Positions 42,622 through 51,886 of a stretch of DNA of 64,000 bases are shown here, one piece after another. Under the pieces are notes generated by a model. That model had not been told where the DNA came from. It searched no databases and worked only from the letters and a program-made list of their open reading frames with translations. A program made the translations under genes and the position numbers. The stretch covers positions 1,178,001-1,242,000 of the forward strand of contig NC_002936.3 of the NCBI RefSeq assembly GCF_000011905.1, given 5' to 3'. Numbering within the stretch: position 1 is the first letter of the stretch; each line of letters begins with the position of its first letter. The DNA is from Dehalococcoides mccartyi 195. GTDB lineage: Bacteria > Chloroflexota > Dehalococcoidia > Dehalococcoidales > Dehalococcoidaceae.

Positions 42622-44958
42622 ATGTTGCAGAACAAAGTTAAAGATACAGAACTCCGCAAACTGGTTAGTAAACGGGTGGCAGATTATCTGTCCAGCCACA
42701 GCTACCAGGTGGAAACTGATGTCAAAATAACCGGTCAGTCCGGTGTGGAGCACGTCTTTGATATAGTAGCCCGCCGGAATGACGGTTTTACTACCAGAAC
42801 AATGGCGGTTTGCATAACTCTGGGTTCAAACCAGGAAGAAGAAAGCAGCGCTATTTTTAACTTTGCCAATAAGGCTTTTGACACCGGTATAAATGAACGT
42901 ATTCTTATTGCCATACCCAAACTCACCCCCGAAACCCGCAATCTGGCTGAAAAACAGCGAATAAAAGTCTTTGATGAAGACCGTCTGGAAGACCTGCTGG
43001 TCAGCAATACCAAACACCCCAGCCGTCTGGAGAGTATAGGCAACATCTCCACCCGCGAAGACCTTATTAACGCTCTGACCGGCCTGGGCTATACCATAAG
43101 GGAAAATGCCCGTATCAAAGGGCGTTCCGGCATTTCACACGTGTTTGACATAGTGGCTAATGATATCAATACTGACAACTATACCCTGGGGATAGACATT
43201 ATCAAAAAACAGCCCTCCCTTGAGCTTCAGGATGTGGCTCTGTTTGACGCTAAAGCCTTTGATTGCGGCATAGTTGACAAGCTGATAGCTACCGCCTCCC
43301 AGATAACCGCTGATGCCCAGCAGTTTGCTGATGCCCAGAAGGTCAAGCTTATAAAATTTAAACCCGTTACTATAGCTACCGAAGAGGGGGCTGCGGTAAA
43401 TACAGCCCAAGAAGTTATAAAGACCTCAGCCAAAACCGACACTAAAAACGGCAAAACTGCCATAACCGACCTGCGCCAGTCACCCCGCCCCGAAGCGCTC
43501 AAGCTCATTCCCGAAGTGCTTGCCCGGCGTTACACTGCTATACCCCTGAATGTAGTGGGTAATACCCTTGAGATGGCCATGGCAGACCCGTCTGACATAC
43601 TGGCACTTGAAGCCTTTTCCGCCCATTCCAAACGCCGCATCAAGCCCATACCGGCAGATGCCCGCGAAATACGCGAAGCTATAGACTTTAACTACAAAGG
43701 TTACGGGGATATTGAAAAATACCTTTCCCGCATGTCAATACCCAGCGAAGTCACCGATGACCGTCTGGCTATTGATGCCGCTATTGACGCACCTTTAGCC
43801 CAAGCCCTGAACCTGATTATTGAAGAAGCGGTAAAAGCCCGCTCGTCAGACGTACATATTGAGCCCAACGAAGACCGTCTGCGGGTGCGTTTCCGTATTG
43901 ACGGCACACTTCAGGATATGATGTCTTTACCCATCACCGCCCACCGGGCTATTATTTCCAGAATAAAAATCCTGGGTGATATGAATATTGCAGACCATTT
44001 CCACGCACTTGACGGCCAGTTTACGGTAAATGCCGGCGGACGGGAAATAGATATCCGGGCGGCAACCGCTCCTACCGTAAACGGGGAAATGTCGGTGCTG
44101 CGGCTGCTGGATAAAAGCCGGGCTACCATAGAACTTTCCCAGCTGGGCTTTTTGCCGGACAGCCTGGAAAAATACAACAAAATGCTCAAAGTGCCCTACG
44201 GCATGATACTTATCAGCGGCCCTACCGGCGCCGGTAAGACCACTACCCTTTATGCATCTATAAACTCGCTGGATATCATGCGGCAAAATATTATTACCAT
44301 AGAAGACCCGGCGGAATACCGCTTTAAAAATATAAACCAGATACAGGTAAATACCCAGGCCGGCATTACCTTTGCCAGCGGCCTGCGTTCTATCCTCCGC
44401 CTTGACCCTGATGTAATCCTGGTAGGTGAAATACGTGATGCTGAAACAGCCAATATAGCCGTTCAGGCAGCCCTTACCGGCCACCTGATGCTTTCATCTA
44501 TACACGCCAATGACACTACCGGCGTCCTTTACCGCTTGATAGACCTGGGAGTAGAACCCTTCCTGATTGCTTCAGCTGTGGTAGGGGTAGTAGCCCAGCG
44601 TATGGTCAGGCGGATTTGCCCGTACTGCCAGCATACCATTGAAGTACCGGTTATTGAGCAGGTAGCTTACGAACGGGAAATCGGGGAGAAACGAACCAAA
44701 TTTGTATATAGCAGCGGCTGTAAATCATGTGCCTTCACCGGCTATCTGGGCCGGGTGGGCCTGTTTGAGATAATGACTATAAGTGATGAAATCAGGCGGC
44801 TGATGCTAAGCGGGGCTTCCCCGTCCGAAATACACGCCCAATCCATTAAAGACGGCATGATTACCATGATGAAAGATGGTATGCTGAAGGTAAAAGACAA
44901 TATAACCACCCCCTCCGAAGTACTACGCAGTGCCTATTCTCCGGAGGAGCAGTATTGA
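42622..44958 (+). CDS. pilB: PilB/GspE-type pilus assembly ATPase with duplicated nuclease-fold-like N terminus
   Basis: 778 residues, about 200 more than usual. Residues about 5-125 and 135-255 are two related units sharing S-G-x-x-H-V-F-D-I-V-A and A-F-D-x-G-I; they resemble restriction-endonuclease-like (Mrr-type) folds but lack an E-x-K, so are probably inactive. Residues about 285-370 are the PilB N-terminal (MshEN-like) domain. The motor follows: Walker A G-P-T-G-A-G-K-T-T near 533, Walker B L-V-G-E-I-R-D-A-E near 601, and the zinc site C-P-Y-C...C-K-S-C near 668-702. It powers pilus extension. Confidence 0.93.
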   Translation: MLQNKVKDTELRKLVSKRVADYLSSHSYQVETDVKITGQSGVEHVFDIVARRNDGFTTRTMAVCITLGSNQEEESSAIFNFANKAFDTGINERILIAIPKLTPETRNLAEKQRIKVFDEDRLEDLLVSNTKHPSRLESIGNISTREDLINALTGLGYTIRENARIKGRSGISHVFDIVANDINTDNYTLGIDIIKKQPSLELQDVALFDAKAFDCGIVDKLIATASQITADAQQFADAQKVKLIKFKPVTIATEEGAAVNTAQEVIKTSAKTDTKNGKTAITDLRQSPRPEALKLIPEVLARRYTAIPLNVVGNTLEMAMADPSDILALEAFSAHSKRRIKPIPADAREIREAIDFNYKGYGDIEKYLSRMSIPSEVTDDRLAIDAAIDAPLAQALNLIIEEAVKARSSDVHIEPNEDRLRVRFRIDGTLQDMMSLPITAHRAIISRIKILGDMNIADHFHALDGQFTVNAGGREIDIRAATAPTVNGEMSVLRLLDKSRATIELSQLGFLPDSLEKYNKMLKVPYGMILISGPTGAGKTTTLYASINSLDIMRQNIITIEDPAEYRFKNINQIQVNTQAGITFASGLRSILRLDPDVILVGEIRDAETANIAVQAALTGHLMLSSIHANDTTGVLYRLIDLGVEPFLIASAVVGVVAQRMVRRICPYCQHTIEVPVIEQVAYEREIGEKRTKFVYSSGCKSCAFTGYLGRVGLFEIMTISDEIRRLMLSGASPSEIHAQSIKDGMITMMKDGMLKVKDNITTPSEVLRSAYSPEEQY

Positions 44959-44967
44959 GGTAAGTAG

Positions 44968-46173
44968 ATGGACTTTAATTACGTAGCTTACGGTCAGGAC
45001 AAAAGGCTTGTAAAAGGGAAAATCCCGGCGACCTCTCTGGAGGCAGCCCAGAGGCTGCTGAGCCACAGCGGTTACCAGATTTTAAGCATAAAACCCATTA
45101 CGCCTTTTTTCAGCACCAGCGGTTCATTTAACTTCTCCAAGGTAAAACCCAGAGAAGTTATTCTGTTTTCCCGCCAGCTGGCTCTGCTGCTTGAATCCGG
45201 TACGGATATTGTCACTTCACTGGAACTGCTCCAGGAACAGACAACCAATAAACTTTTCCGTGAGATTATAGGCGAGATTGTAAATGATATCCGGGGAGGC
45301 AGTTCGCTCTCTCTGGCTATGAGCAAACACCCCAAGGCTTTCCCGCCCCTGTATCACCGGGTAATTGCCGCCGGCGAACAGGGAGGCAGCCTGGAAGTAG
45401 TACTGCGTAATCTGGCTAACTTTGTCCAGCGGAACGTGGAAACTGAAAAGAAGATAAAGAGCGCCCTGACTTACCCCAGCGTAGTGGCGGTGGTAGGTAT
45501 TCTGGTGCTGCTGCTCATGGTAACCTTCGTATTACCGGCCTTCACCAGTTTATACTCCCAAATGGGCACTGAACTGCCCGCCGCCACCAGAATACTCATT
45601 GGCATAAGTGATTTTTTTGGGGCTTGGGGTTTGTATGTAACCGGCATTTTTATAGCAACCATAGCCGGGTTGGTAATATATCTGCGCACACCCGCAGGAC
45701 GCTACCAGAGAGACCGGATAGCCCTGAAACTGCCTATAATCGGGCGGATTCTGCTCCTTTCAGAACTTTCCCGTGCCTGCCAGACTATGTCACTGCTGTT
45801 TAAAGCCGGTCTGCCCCTGCCCGAAATCATGAATCAAACCACTGCCGCAGCCAACAATAAACTTATCAGCAACGCCCTGGCAGAGGTTCAGCATGACCTG
45901 ATAAGGGGTGAAGGGCTTTCCCGCCCCATGACCAAAAACCCCCTCTTCCTGCCCATGATGGTTCAGATGGTAAGCGTGGGTGAAGAAACCGGTAAACTTG
46001 ATGATACCCTTGCTACTGTATCAGCTACTTATGATACCGAAGCTGACGACCGCATAAGTTCCGCCATAGGCATGATACAGCCGGTTATGACCATAGCTAT
46101 AGGCTTGATAGTAGGCTTTATTGCCGTTGCCCTGGTGTCTTCCATGTACTCTTTGTACGGGCAGATTGGCTAA
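44968..46173 (+). CDS. pilC: Type IV pilus inner-membrane platform protein PilC/GspF
   Basis: 401 residues with two T2SSF domains, each with hydrophobic segments (about 170-195, 215-240, 372-398). F-S-R-Q-L-A-L-L-L-E-S-G and its second copy L-S-R-A-C-Q-T-M-S-L-L-F-K-A-G mark the repeats, and G-E-E-T-G-K-L is typical. Ten bases behind pilB. Confidence 0.95.
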   Translation: MDFNYVAYGQDKRLVKGKIPATSLEAAQRLLSHSGYQILSIKPITPFFSTSGSFNFSKVKPREVILFSRQLALLLESGTDIVTSLELLQEQTTNKLFREIIGEIVNDIRGGSSLSLAMSKHPKAFPPLYHRVIAAGEQGGSLEVVLRNLANFVQRNVETEKKIKSALTYPSVVAVVGILVLLLMVTFVLPAFTSLYSQMGTELPAATRILIGISDFFGAWGLYVTGIFIATIAGLVIYLRTPAGRYQRDRIALKLPIIGRILLLSELSRACQTMSLLFKAGLPLPEIMNQTTAAANNKLISNALAEVQHDLIRGEGLSRPMTKNPLFLPMMVQMVSVGEETGKLDDTLATVSATYDTEADDRISSAIGMIQPVMTIAIGLIVGFIAVALVSSMYSLYGQIG

Positions 46174-46184
46174 GGATAAATAAT

Positions 46185-46640
46185 ATGAGAAGAAAGCTGC
46201 TTCGGCGTCAAAAGGGGTTTTCCCTGATTGAGGTGCTTGTGGCACTGGCTATACTGGGGCTCATCGGGGTGGCTTTTCTGACTGCCCTCAATACAGCCGT
46301 AAAAGCGGTATCCATAGCCAATGTGCGCACCACTTCCGAAAGTTATGCCAAGAGCACTATGGAACAGTTGAAGAGCTTTTCATATATAAAGGCGGATGAC
46401 GGCTCAGTAGCGGATTATGTCTTCCTCAGCCCGTCTGACACTTCCTTTATCATCAGCACCTATAACCGGGACGGCAACCTGATACAAAACAAGATTTACG
46501 GTATTCCCTGGGATGTGGCTACCAATAACCAAAGCATCACGGATAAAGGTATCCAGAAGATAACTATAGTTGTACAGCACAATGAGGGCGGGATAAACAA
46601 GATTATCTTTACCCTTATAGACTATGTGACACAGAGATGA
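46185..46640 (+). CDS. Pseudopilin, PilV/GspI-like
   Basis: 151 residues. Prepilin motif K-G-F-S-L-I-E-V-L-V-A-L-A-I-L-G at about 10-25: cleavage after Gly, Phe at +1 and Glu at +5, followed by the hydrophobic helix. Rest of the protein is a small globular domain. Overlaps the next gene by four bases. Confidence 0.92.
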   Translation: MRRKLLRRQKGFSLIEVLVALAILGLIGVAFLTALNTAVKAVSIANVRTTSESYAKSTMEQLKSFSYIKADDGSVADYVFLSPSDTSFIISTYNRDGNLIQNKIYGIPWDVATNNQSITDKGIQKITIVVQHNEGGINKIIFTLIDYVTQR

Positions 46641-47191
46641 AAATAAAGCTGCTGAAATACCGCCAAAAACAGGGCGGCTTTACTCTGGTAGAGCTGCTGG
46701 TTGCCCTGGCTATTACCGGTCTTATCATGGCAGGTTTGACTACCAGTGTCTTCCAGCTGTTTACCATTACCCAGCGAAGCAGTGACCATATGACTATTAT
46801 CCGCCATCTGGATATTACCAGCAGCTGGCTGTCTAACGATATTCAGATGGCCAACGAACAGCCCGAATGGGATTCGGGTACCCATACTTTGACTATTAGA
46901 CAGACAAGGTCACTGGCAGACCCTACTGACCCGGAGTCTGCCATAACCGATTACATAATTACCTACACCTATAATACGGCTACCGGTACACTTACCAGAA
47001 CCCAGCTGAGGCTGCTGGACAATTCCACCCAGATAAGCCTCATTGCCGAGTATGTTAGTGGTATAATGTATGAAGATGAACTGGCATCAAATGAACAAAG
47101 CGGTGCCGTAGATATTAAAATAATAATAACCTTAAATACCCAGACTGAAGAAAGAATATTGCACATTAAACCAAGGATAAGCAGCACCTAA
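46637..47191 (+). CDS. Pseudopilin, PilW/GspJ-like
   Basis: 184 residues. Prepilin motif G-G-F-T-L-V-E-L-L-V-A-L-A-I at about 12-25 with Glu at +5. The globular part has T-S-S-W-L-S-N-D-I-Q-M-A, like GspJ minor pilins. Likely tip component. Confidence 0.92.
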   Translation: MKIKLLKYRQKQGGFTLVELLVALAITGLIMAGLTTSVFQLFTITQRSSDHMTIIRHLDITSSWLSNDIQMANEQPEWDSGTHTLTIRQTRSLADPTDPESAITDYIITYTYNTATGTLTRTQLRLLDNSTQISLIAEYVSGIMYEDELASNEQSGAVDIKIIITLNTQTEERILHIKPRISST

Positions 47192-47215
47192 CACATCCGG
47201 TCTGGCCGGGGAGGT

Positions 47216-48349
47216 GTGGAGATGAAGAATTTAATAAGCATAAGCAGAAAACTCAGAAACCAGCAGGGACAGGCACTGGTTATTGCCCTTGTGTTCCTGG
47301 GTATAGGGGCGCTTACCCTGCCCCCGCTGATGACGCTCATGGGTTCGGCCCTAGTGCAGGGGACTACCTTTGAAAACCGGACTGCCGGACTTTATGCCGC
47401 AGATGCCGGTATAGAGCAGGCTATCTGGTATCTGGACCCGGAAAACAGCCCCCTGATACCCGGCGGTTTGCCGGCGAATACCGGCGAAAGCCGCACCCTG
47501 CCCGGTATCTCTATAGACGGGCGGACGGTGAGCGTAACTTTAGCCTACCTTACGGAGGATACCTACCAGATTGTATCCACCTCCGCCAGCCCCACTGAAA
47601 CTATCAGTGTGACTGCGGTAGTCAGTGACACCTATAATAACTATACGGACATAATGAATCACGTCATGACTTCTAAAGGGGAGATAACTGTTAAAGCCGG
47701 AGATTACGAGGTGAATTACCCTTCTGAAGATAATGCCCCTATTGAATATTATACCGGTGCATGGCCTAGTGCTAATGAACTATCTTCTTTTTATTATGTA
47801 AACACCACTCCGTATGCTTCAGATACCCTGAATCTGGCAAATTACCCGGCTGGCATTCTGGAAATACTGCGGTTGGGTACACTGAACATCGTAGCTACCT
47901 CAACCTCCACTTACACGCTAACCGGGGATATCTACATAACCGGTGACACCTTAATAGGTAAAACAGGACATGATTTTACCTTAGACCTGAATGGTCACTC
48001 TATATACGTACAGAGTAACACACTCGGAAATCAATATGCTTTGGAAATCGGAGGGAAATGCACTCTAACCGGCTCGGGAAGCATTATTGCTGAAGGTAAT
48101 ATCTTTTTCTACCCAAATATAAGTTCCACCGAAGATGATTACATATTTGTCCTCTCAGTAAACGGTAAAACCTTAATGCAACCTGGTGGTGATTTCCATG
48201 GCACTCTGGCTGGTTCAACTGAAGTTGAACTTAAAAACGGTTCTATAACATATGCAAGCCCGTTTGACGAATACGGGAACTACAAAATAGATTTTCCCGG
48301 CAGCGGTCTCAGCCACTTCTGGGGGATAATAACCTGGAGCATTAGCTAA
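47216..48349 (+). CDS. PilX-like pilus-associated protein, first copy
   Basis: 377 residues. N-terminal G-Q-A-L-V-I-A-L-V-F-L-G-I-G-A-L-T-L-P-P-L helix (about 18-40) without a classical cleavage Gly-Phe, then the PilX-like segment R-T-A-G-L-Y-A-A-D-A-G-I-E-Q-A-I. The C-terminal part (about 140-377) is beta-rich and threonine/serine-rich with T-G-D-I-Y-I-T-G-D-T-like repeats. Shares its N terminus with the following gene. The 3' half is more AT-rich by eye than the flanking pil genes. Confidence 0.82.
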   Translation: MEMKNLISISRKLRNQQGQALVIALVFLGIGALTLPPLMTLMGSALVQGTTFENRTAGLYAADAGIEQAIWYLDPENSPLIPGGLPANTGESRTLPGISIDGRTVSVTLAYLTEDTYQIVSTSASPTETISVTAVVSDTYNNYTDIMNHVMTSKGEITVKAGDYEVNYPSEDNAPIEYYTGAWPSANELSSFYYVNTTPYASDTLNLANYPAGILEILRLGTLNIVATSTSTYTLTGDIYITGDTLIGKTGHDFTLDLNGHSIYVQSNTLGNQYALEIGGKCTLTGSGSIIAEGNIFFYPNISSTEDDYIFVLSVNGKTLMQPGGDFHGTLAGSTEVELKNGSITYASPFDEYGNYKIDFPGSGLSHFWGIITWSIS

Positions 48350-48463
48350 TATATGCCCAAAAGTACTATCTGTTGGGTTGAATATGACACCGCAGACCTG
48401 TTAGTATAGTGGGATATAGTCCATATTTAGCAAATTTGCGTGGGCAGCACTGGAGAATATAAC

Positions 48464-49822
48464 ATGATTAGTATGAAAAAGCTTATCAAGGGGGAAAAAG
48501 GGGCTTCACTGGCCATAGCCCTTATCTTTCTGGCAATAGGTGCCATCATGTTGCCTCCCCTGCTGATGCTGATAGGTTCCGGACTTCAACAGGGTACAGC
48601 TATTGAGGAACGTACTGCAGGGATTTATGATTCGGATGCCGGAGTGGAATGGGCTATAAATCTTATCAAAACCGGCGGCGAAGGAGTAACTGACTCTGAC
48701 GGGAATATTGGTCTGCCAAACCAAGATTCCCCTCGTCGCTATATCCTGTCCGCCCTTAACGGCGATACCTTAGAAGTAAAACTGACCTACCATAACGTAG
48801 GCAGTTATTATGAAGTGGTCTCAAAAGCCAGCCTGAACGGCAAATCCATCACCACTCGGGCCACCTTAAAATATCAGCTAGGTGGAAGCGGGCTGTTTGA
48901 TAATGCCATTACCTCTCTTGACGGTGATGTAATTATAAAGAACAACACCACTGTTTCCTCATTTCCCAATATGGATAATGGTAATATAATCGCCAATGGC
49001 GATATTATCGTAGGTTCTTCAGCTAATATTGATATCGAAGGTTCTGCTACCGCCAGCGGCACAATAACTGGTGGGGTAGGCAATATTGAACAAGGCTATT
49101 TCCCCAATACCGCCATAAATACTTCAACACTGGATACTTCTTTATTTATGCTTGAGGCAATGAGTGCTGCTGATGGCACTATTAAAATAGCCAGTGCCTA
49201 CAATTCTGGCGGTACTATAAATGGAGACACCCATCTAATTGGCAATCTCAGCATCAGCAGCAATAAAACCCTTACAGTTAACGAAAACCTTTATATAGAA
49301 GGCTCATTCACAACAACAAGCAATTCCACATTTAACTTCGGGGGAACAGCTCTTTACGTAAGTGGTAATCTGGATTTCAAATCAAACTCGCATATAAATT
49401 TTACTAACCCTGCCGGTTGTCTTGTTTACGTTGCTGGCTCAATGACTGTATCTTCAAACAATACTTTTAATGGTCCGCTCACATTTATCGCTAACGGCAA
49501 CCTTACACTGAATTCCAATACAGATTGTCTTCTTACCCCGAATCAACGCCCCCCTCTTATTATTTCCGAAACAGGCACAGTAATTATAGATAGCAATGTT
49601 GATATTATCGGAATTGTTTATGCCCCGAATGGGCATCTTGAACTTTCAGCAAATACCGATATAACCGGCTGTGTAATTGCCCAAAGTATCACCATGAACA
49701 GCAACTCTTCCATCACTTTCCGCACTGACTGGAATTTATCTGCACTTGATCCATATCTCAATGGTAATTCTGTTGAACTTAAAATACTCACATGGGACAC
49801 ACAGACTGTACTAGGCGGCTAA
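48464..49822 (+). CDS. PilX-like protein with beta-helix-like C-terminal domain, second copy
   Basis: 452 residues from the ATG at 48464 (GGAG nine bases ahead). N terminus G-A-S-L-A-I-A-L-I-F-L-A-I-G-A-I-M-L-P-P-L and D-S-D-A-G-V-E-W-A-I are a clear paralogue of the previous gene. From about 150 onward short repeats built on N-x-N/S-N-x-T and S-x-N-G-(N/D)-(I/L) recur (e.g. L-S-I-S-S-N-K-T-L, L-T-L-N-S-N-T-D), the pattern of a right-handed beta-helix or bactofilin-like stack. Surface-exposed adhesin or tip role is inferred. AT-rich relative to its neighbours. Confidence 0.82.
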   Translation: MISMKKLIKGEKGASLAIALIFLAIGAIMLPPLLMLIGSGLQQGTAIEERTAGIYDSDAGVEWAINLIKTGGEGVTDSDGNIGLPNQDSPRRYILSALNGDTLEVKLTYHNVGSYYEVVSKASLNGKSITTRATLKYQLGGSGLFDNAITSLDGDVIIKNNTTVSSFPNMDNGNIIANGDIIVGSSANIDIEGSATASGTITGGVGNIEQGYFPNTAINTSTLDTSLFMLEAMSAADGTIKIASAYNSGGTINGDTHLIGNLSISSNKTLTVNENLYIEGSFTTTSNSTFNFGGTALYVSGNLDFKSNSHINFTNPAGCLVYVAGSMTVSSNNTFNGPLTFIANGNLTLNSNTDCLLTPNQRPPLIISETGTVIIDSNVDIIGIVYAPNGHLELSANTDITGCVIAQSITMNSNSSITFRTDWNLSALDPYLNGNSVELKILTWDTQTVLGG

Positions 49823-49831
49823 GGAGTATTT

Positions 49832-50407
49832 ATGAAAATAAGTAAAACGTCGTGGGCACTGCTGGCATTCGGCTTAATTATCATTGCCGGAGCCAGTCTG
49901 TTTATCCTCTTCGAAAATGAGGATAGCCGCAAAACAGACCTTGAGGATAGACTGGCACTGGCGGAAGCATCCATTCCCGCTGTAGTTGCCAACATTGCCA
50001 CCACTACCGAACAGGCAGACCAGCTTTGCGCCCAGCTGGAGGAGGTTTTAGGCAAACTGGCTCAGGCAAAAGGGCAGTTCCCGGAAACAATTCAGTCCAT
50101 AGAGTATGCCAGCGCACTGGTACAGATGGCAGCTAATTCCGGAGTGGATTTGCTCAGCTTTGAGTCTTCTGAAGCCAGCAAACTTACACTTAGCAAACTT
50201 AATTTTGAAATGACCGAGTTCACTCTTGTAGTCCGGGGAGACATTAACCCCATGCTCAGCTTCATATCCGCTATAGACAAGGGTGCAGACTTCCTGACCG
50301 GCAGCATGGACGTGATAAAGCTGACCTTTGATACCATCACCGCTGAGGATGATTTGCCCAAACCTACCACTACTATTACTCTTTTACTGATAAGTTACGA
50401 GGGTTAA
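49832..50407 (+). CDS. PilO-like pilus alignment protein
   Basis: 191 residues. One membrane segment at about 8-27, a coiled-coil-like stretch at about 35-80, then an alpha/beta domain (V-R-G-D-I-N-P-M-L-S-F-I-S-A-I-D) as in PilO. AAGGAG before the ATG. Positioned just before pilM-N, the natural place for its partner. Confidence 0.78.
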   Translation: MKISKTSWALLAFGLIIIAGASLFILFENEDSRKTDLEDRLALAEASIPAVVANIATTTEQADQLCAQLEEVLGKLAQAKGQFPETIQSIEYASALVQMAANSGVDLLSFESSEASKLTLSKLNFEMTEFTLVVRGDINPMLSFISAIDKGADFLTGSMDVIKLTFDTITAEDDLPKPTTTITLLLISYEG

Positions 50408-50412
50408 ATAAG

Positions 50413-51870
50413 ATGGCTAAAACAACTACGCTCTATATTGAAGATGCCGCAATAAAGGTCCTTGTAAACAACGGTAAAAAGGTTGAAAAATGGGCCAGCG
50501 CCCCCCTTGAAGCCGGGCTGGTTATAGATGGCTTGATTCAGGATGAAACCAAGGTATCAGAGGAGATAAAATCTTTATTTTCCCGTGAGAAGATACCCAC
50601 CGGCAGAGTGATAGCGGCCATGAGCGGCCTTAAATCTATCTTCCGGATTATCAGCTTGCCGGCCGTACCAAAGAATATACTTGACGAAGCTATTAAAAAC
50701 GAAGCTAACCGGGTAATTCCCACCCCTATGGACCAGAATTACCTGTCTTACCAGGTACTTCCCTCCGCTCAGGGTGAAGTAAAGGTATTTATAGTAGCCC
50801 ACCCCAAAAACACCACTGATTCGGTAATAAAAACCATAAACAAAGCCGGCCTCAGGCTGGAGGTACTGGATATTGCCCCGCTGGCCCTTTGCCGCTGTGC
50901 CAATCTGGAAAAGGTTATTATTGTAAGCAACTGGCTGGATAACGTGGATATTGCCGTCATTATAGGCCGCATTCCGGAGGTTATCCGCAGCCTGTCACTG
51001 CCGGTTGAAAGCCAGTCTGTTGCCGAACGGATAAGCACCATTGCCGAGGAACTGAACCGGACCATCACCTTTTACAATTCCAGCCATGCTGAAAGCCCGC
51101 TGGATGAAAGCGTACCGGTACTGGTATCCGGCGAACTGGCCAATGAACAGGATTCGTGGTCTTCTCTGCTGGATGAGCTGAGCAACCAGATTTCCAGCCT
51201 GCCCTCGCCCTTTATTGCCGGTGAAGGCTTTGACCCCAGTGTTTATATTGTAAATATGGGTATGGCCCTCCGGGCGCTGCCGGCCGGAACTGAACACCAG
51301 AATTCGCTAATCAATATTAACGCCATGCCGGGTTTTTACAAACCCAAAGGCACTTCCCTGGCGTCTATCCTGGTGCCCACAGTCATAGTTCTGCTGGTGG
51401 GCGGCCTGGTTTGGGGCTGGTTTTATATTGATGATATGAAGCAAAAGAACAACGTCTTAGAGCCGCAGGTGCAGGAGCAGGAAGCTACCCTGATACAAAA
51501 AAGAGCCGAACTTTCAGCCCTTAACAGCCAGATTGCGGAAACCCAAAAATCTCTGGACGCCGCCAACCCGGTGGTAACCGCCCTGAACGATATGCTCTGG
51601 GATATGTATCAGGGAAGAGAGGCCATCACCGGGGATTATAAAGCCATTTACAACCTGCACTCCAGCAATATTGCCCTTTCTACTATTGATTTTGACGGTG
51701 AAAGTATTACGGTTACAGGTTACGGCCTGACCAAGACGGCTGTGCTGGAATATGCCGGCATACTCCGCGGCAGCAACCGCTGGCTGGATGTAGTGGTAAT
51801 CAGCATGGACAAGATACTGACCGAAGACCCGAATATGCCTATATACAGTTTTAATTTCCTTTTGAAATAA
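50413..51870 (+). CDS. PilM-PilN fusion protein
   Basis: 485 residues. Residues 1-290 are an actin-like ATPase of the PilM type (L-Y-I-E-D-A-A-I-K-V start, G-R-V-I-A-A-M-S-G, E-A-N-R-V-I-P near 95-102, and V-L-V-S-G-E-L). A single membrane segment at about 315-336 and a PilN-like coiled coil and beta domain (to 485) follow. PilM and PilN are normally two proteins that bind through the PilN N terminus; here they are one chain, so the cytosolic ring is tied to the membrane scaffold. Confidence 0.85.
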   Translation: MAKTTTLYIEDAAIKVLVNNGKKVEKWASAPLEAGLVIDGLIQDETKVSEEIKSLFSREKIPTGRVIAAMSGLKSIFRIISLPAVPKNILDEAIKNEANRVIPTPMDQNYLSYQVLPSAQGEVKVFIVAHPKNTTDSVIKTINKAGLRLEVLDIAPLALCRCANLEKVIIVSNWLDNVDIAVIIGRIPEVIRSLSLPVESQSVAERISTIAEELNRTITFYNSSHAESPLDESVPVLVSGELANEQDSWSSLLDELSNQISSLPSPFIAGEGFDPSVYIVNMGMALRALPAGTEHQNSLININAMPGFYKPKGTSLASILVPTVIVLLVGGLVWGWFYIDDMKQKNNVLEPQVQEQEATLIQKRAELSALNSQIAETQKSLDAANPVVTALNDMLWDMYQGREAITGDYKAIYNLHSSNIALSTIDFDGESITVTGYGLTKTAVLEYAGILRGSNRWLDVVVISMDKILTEDPNMPIYSFNFLLK

Positions 51871-51886
51871 ACTAGTCTGGTAAAAC

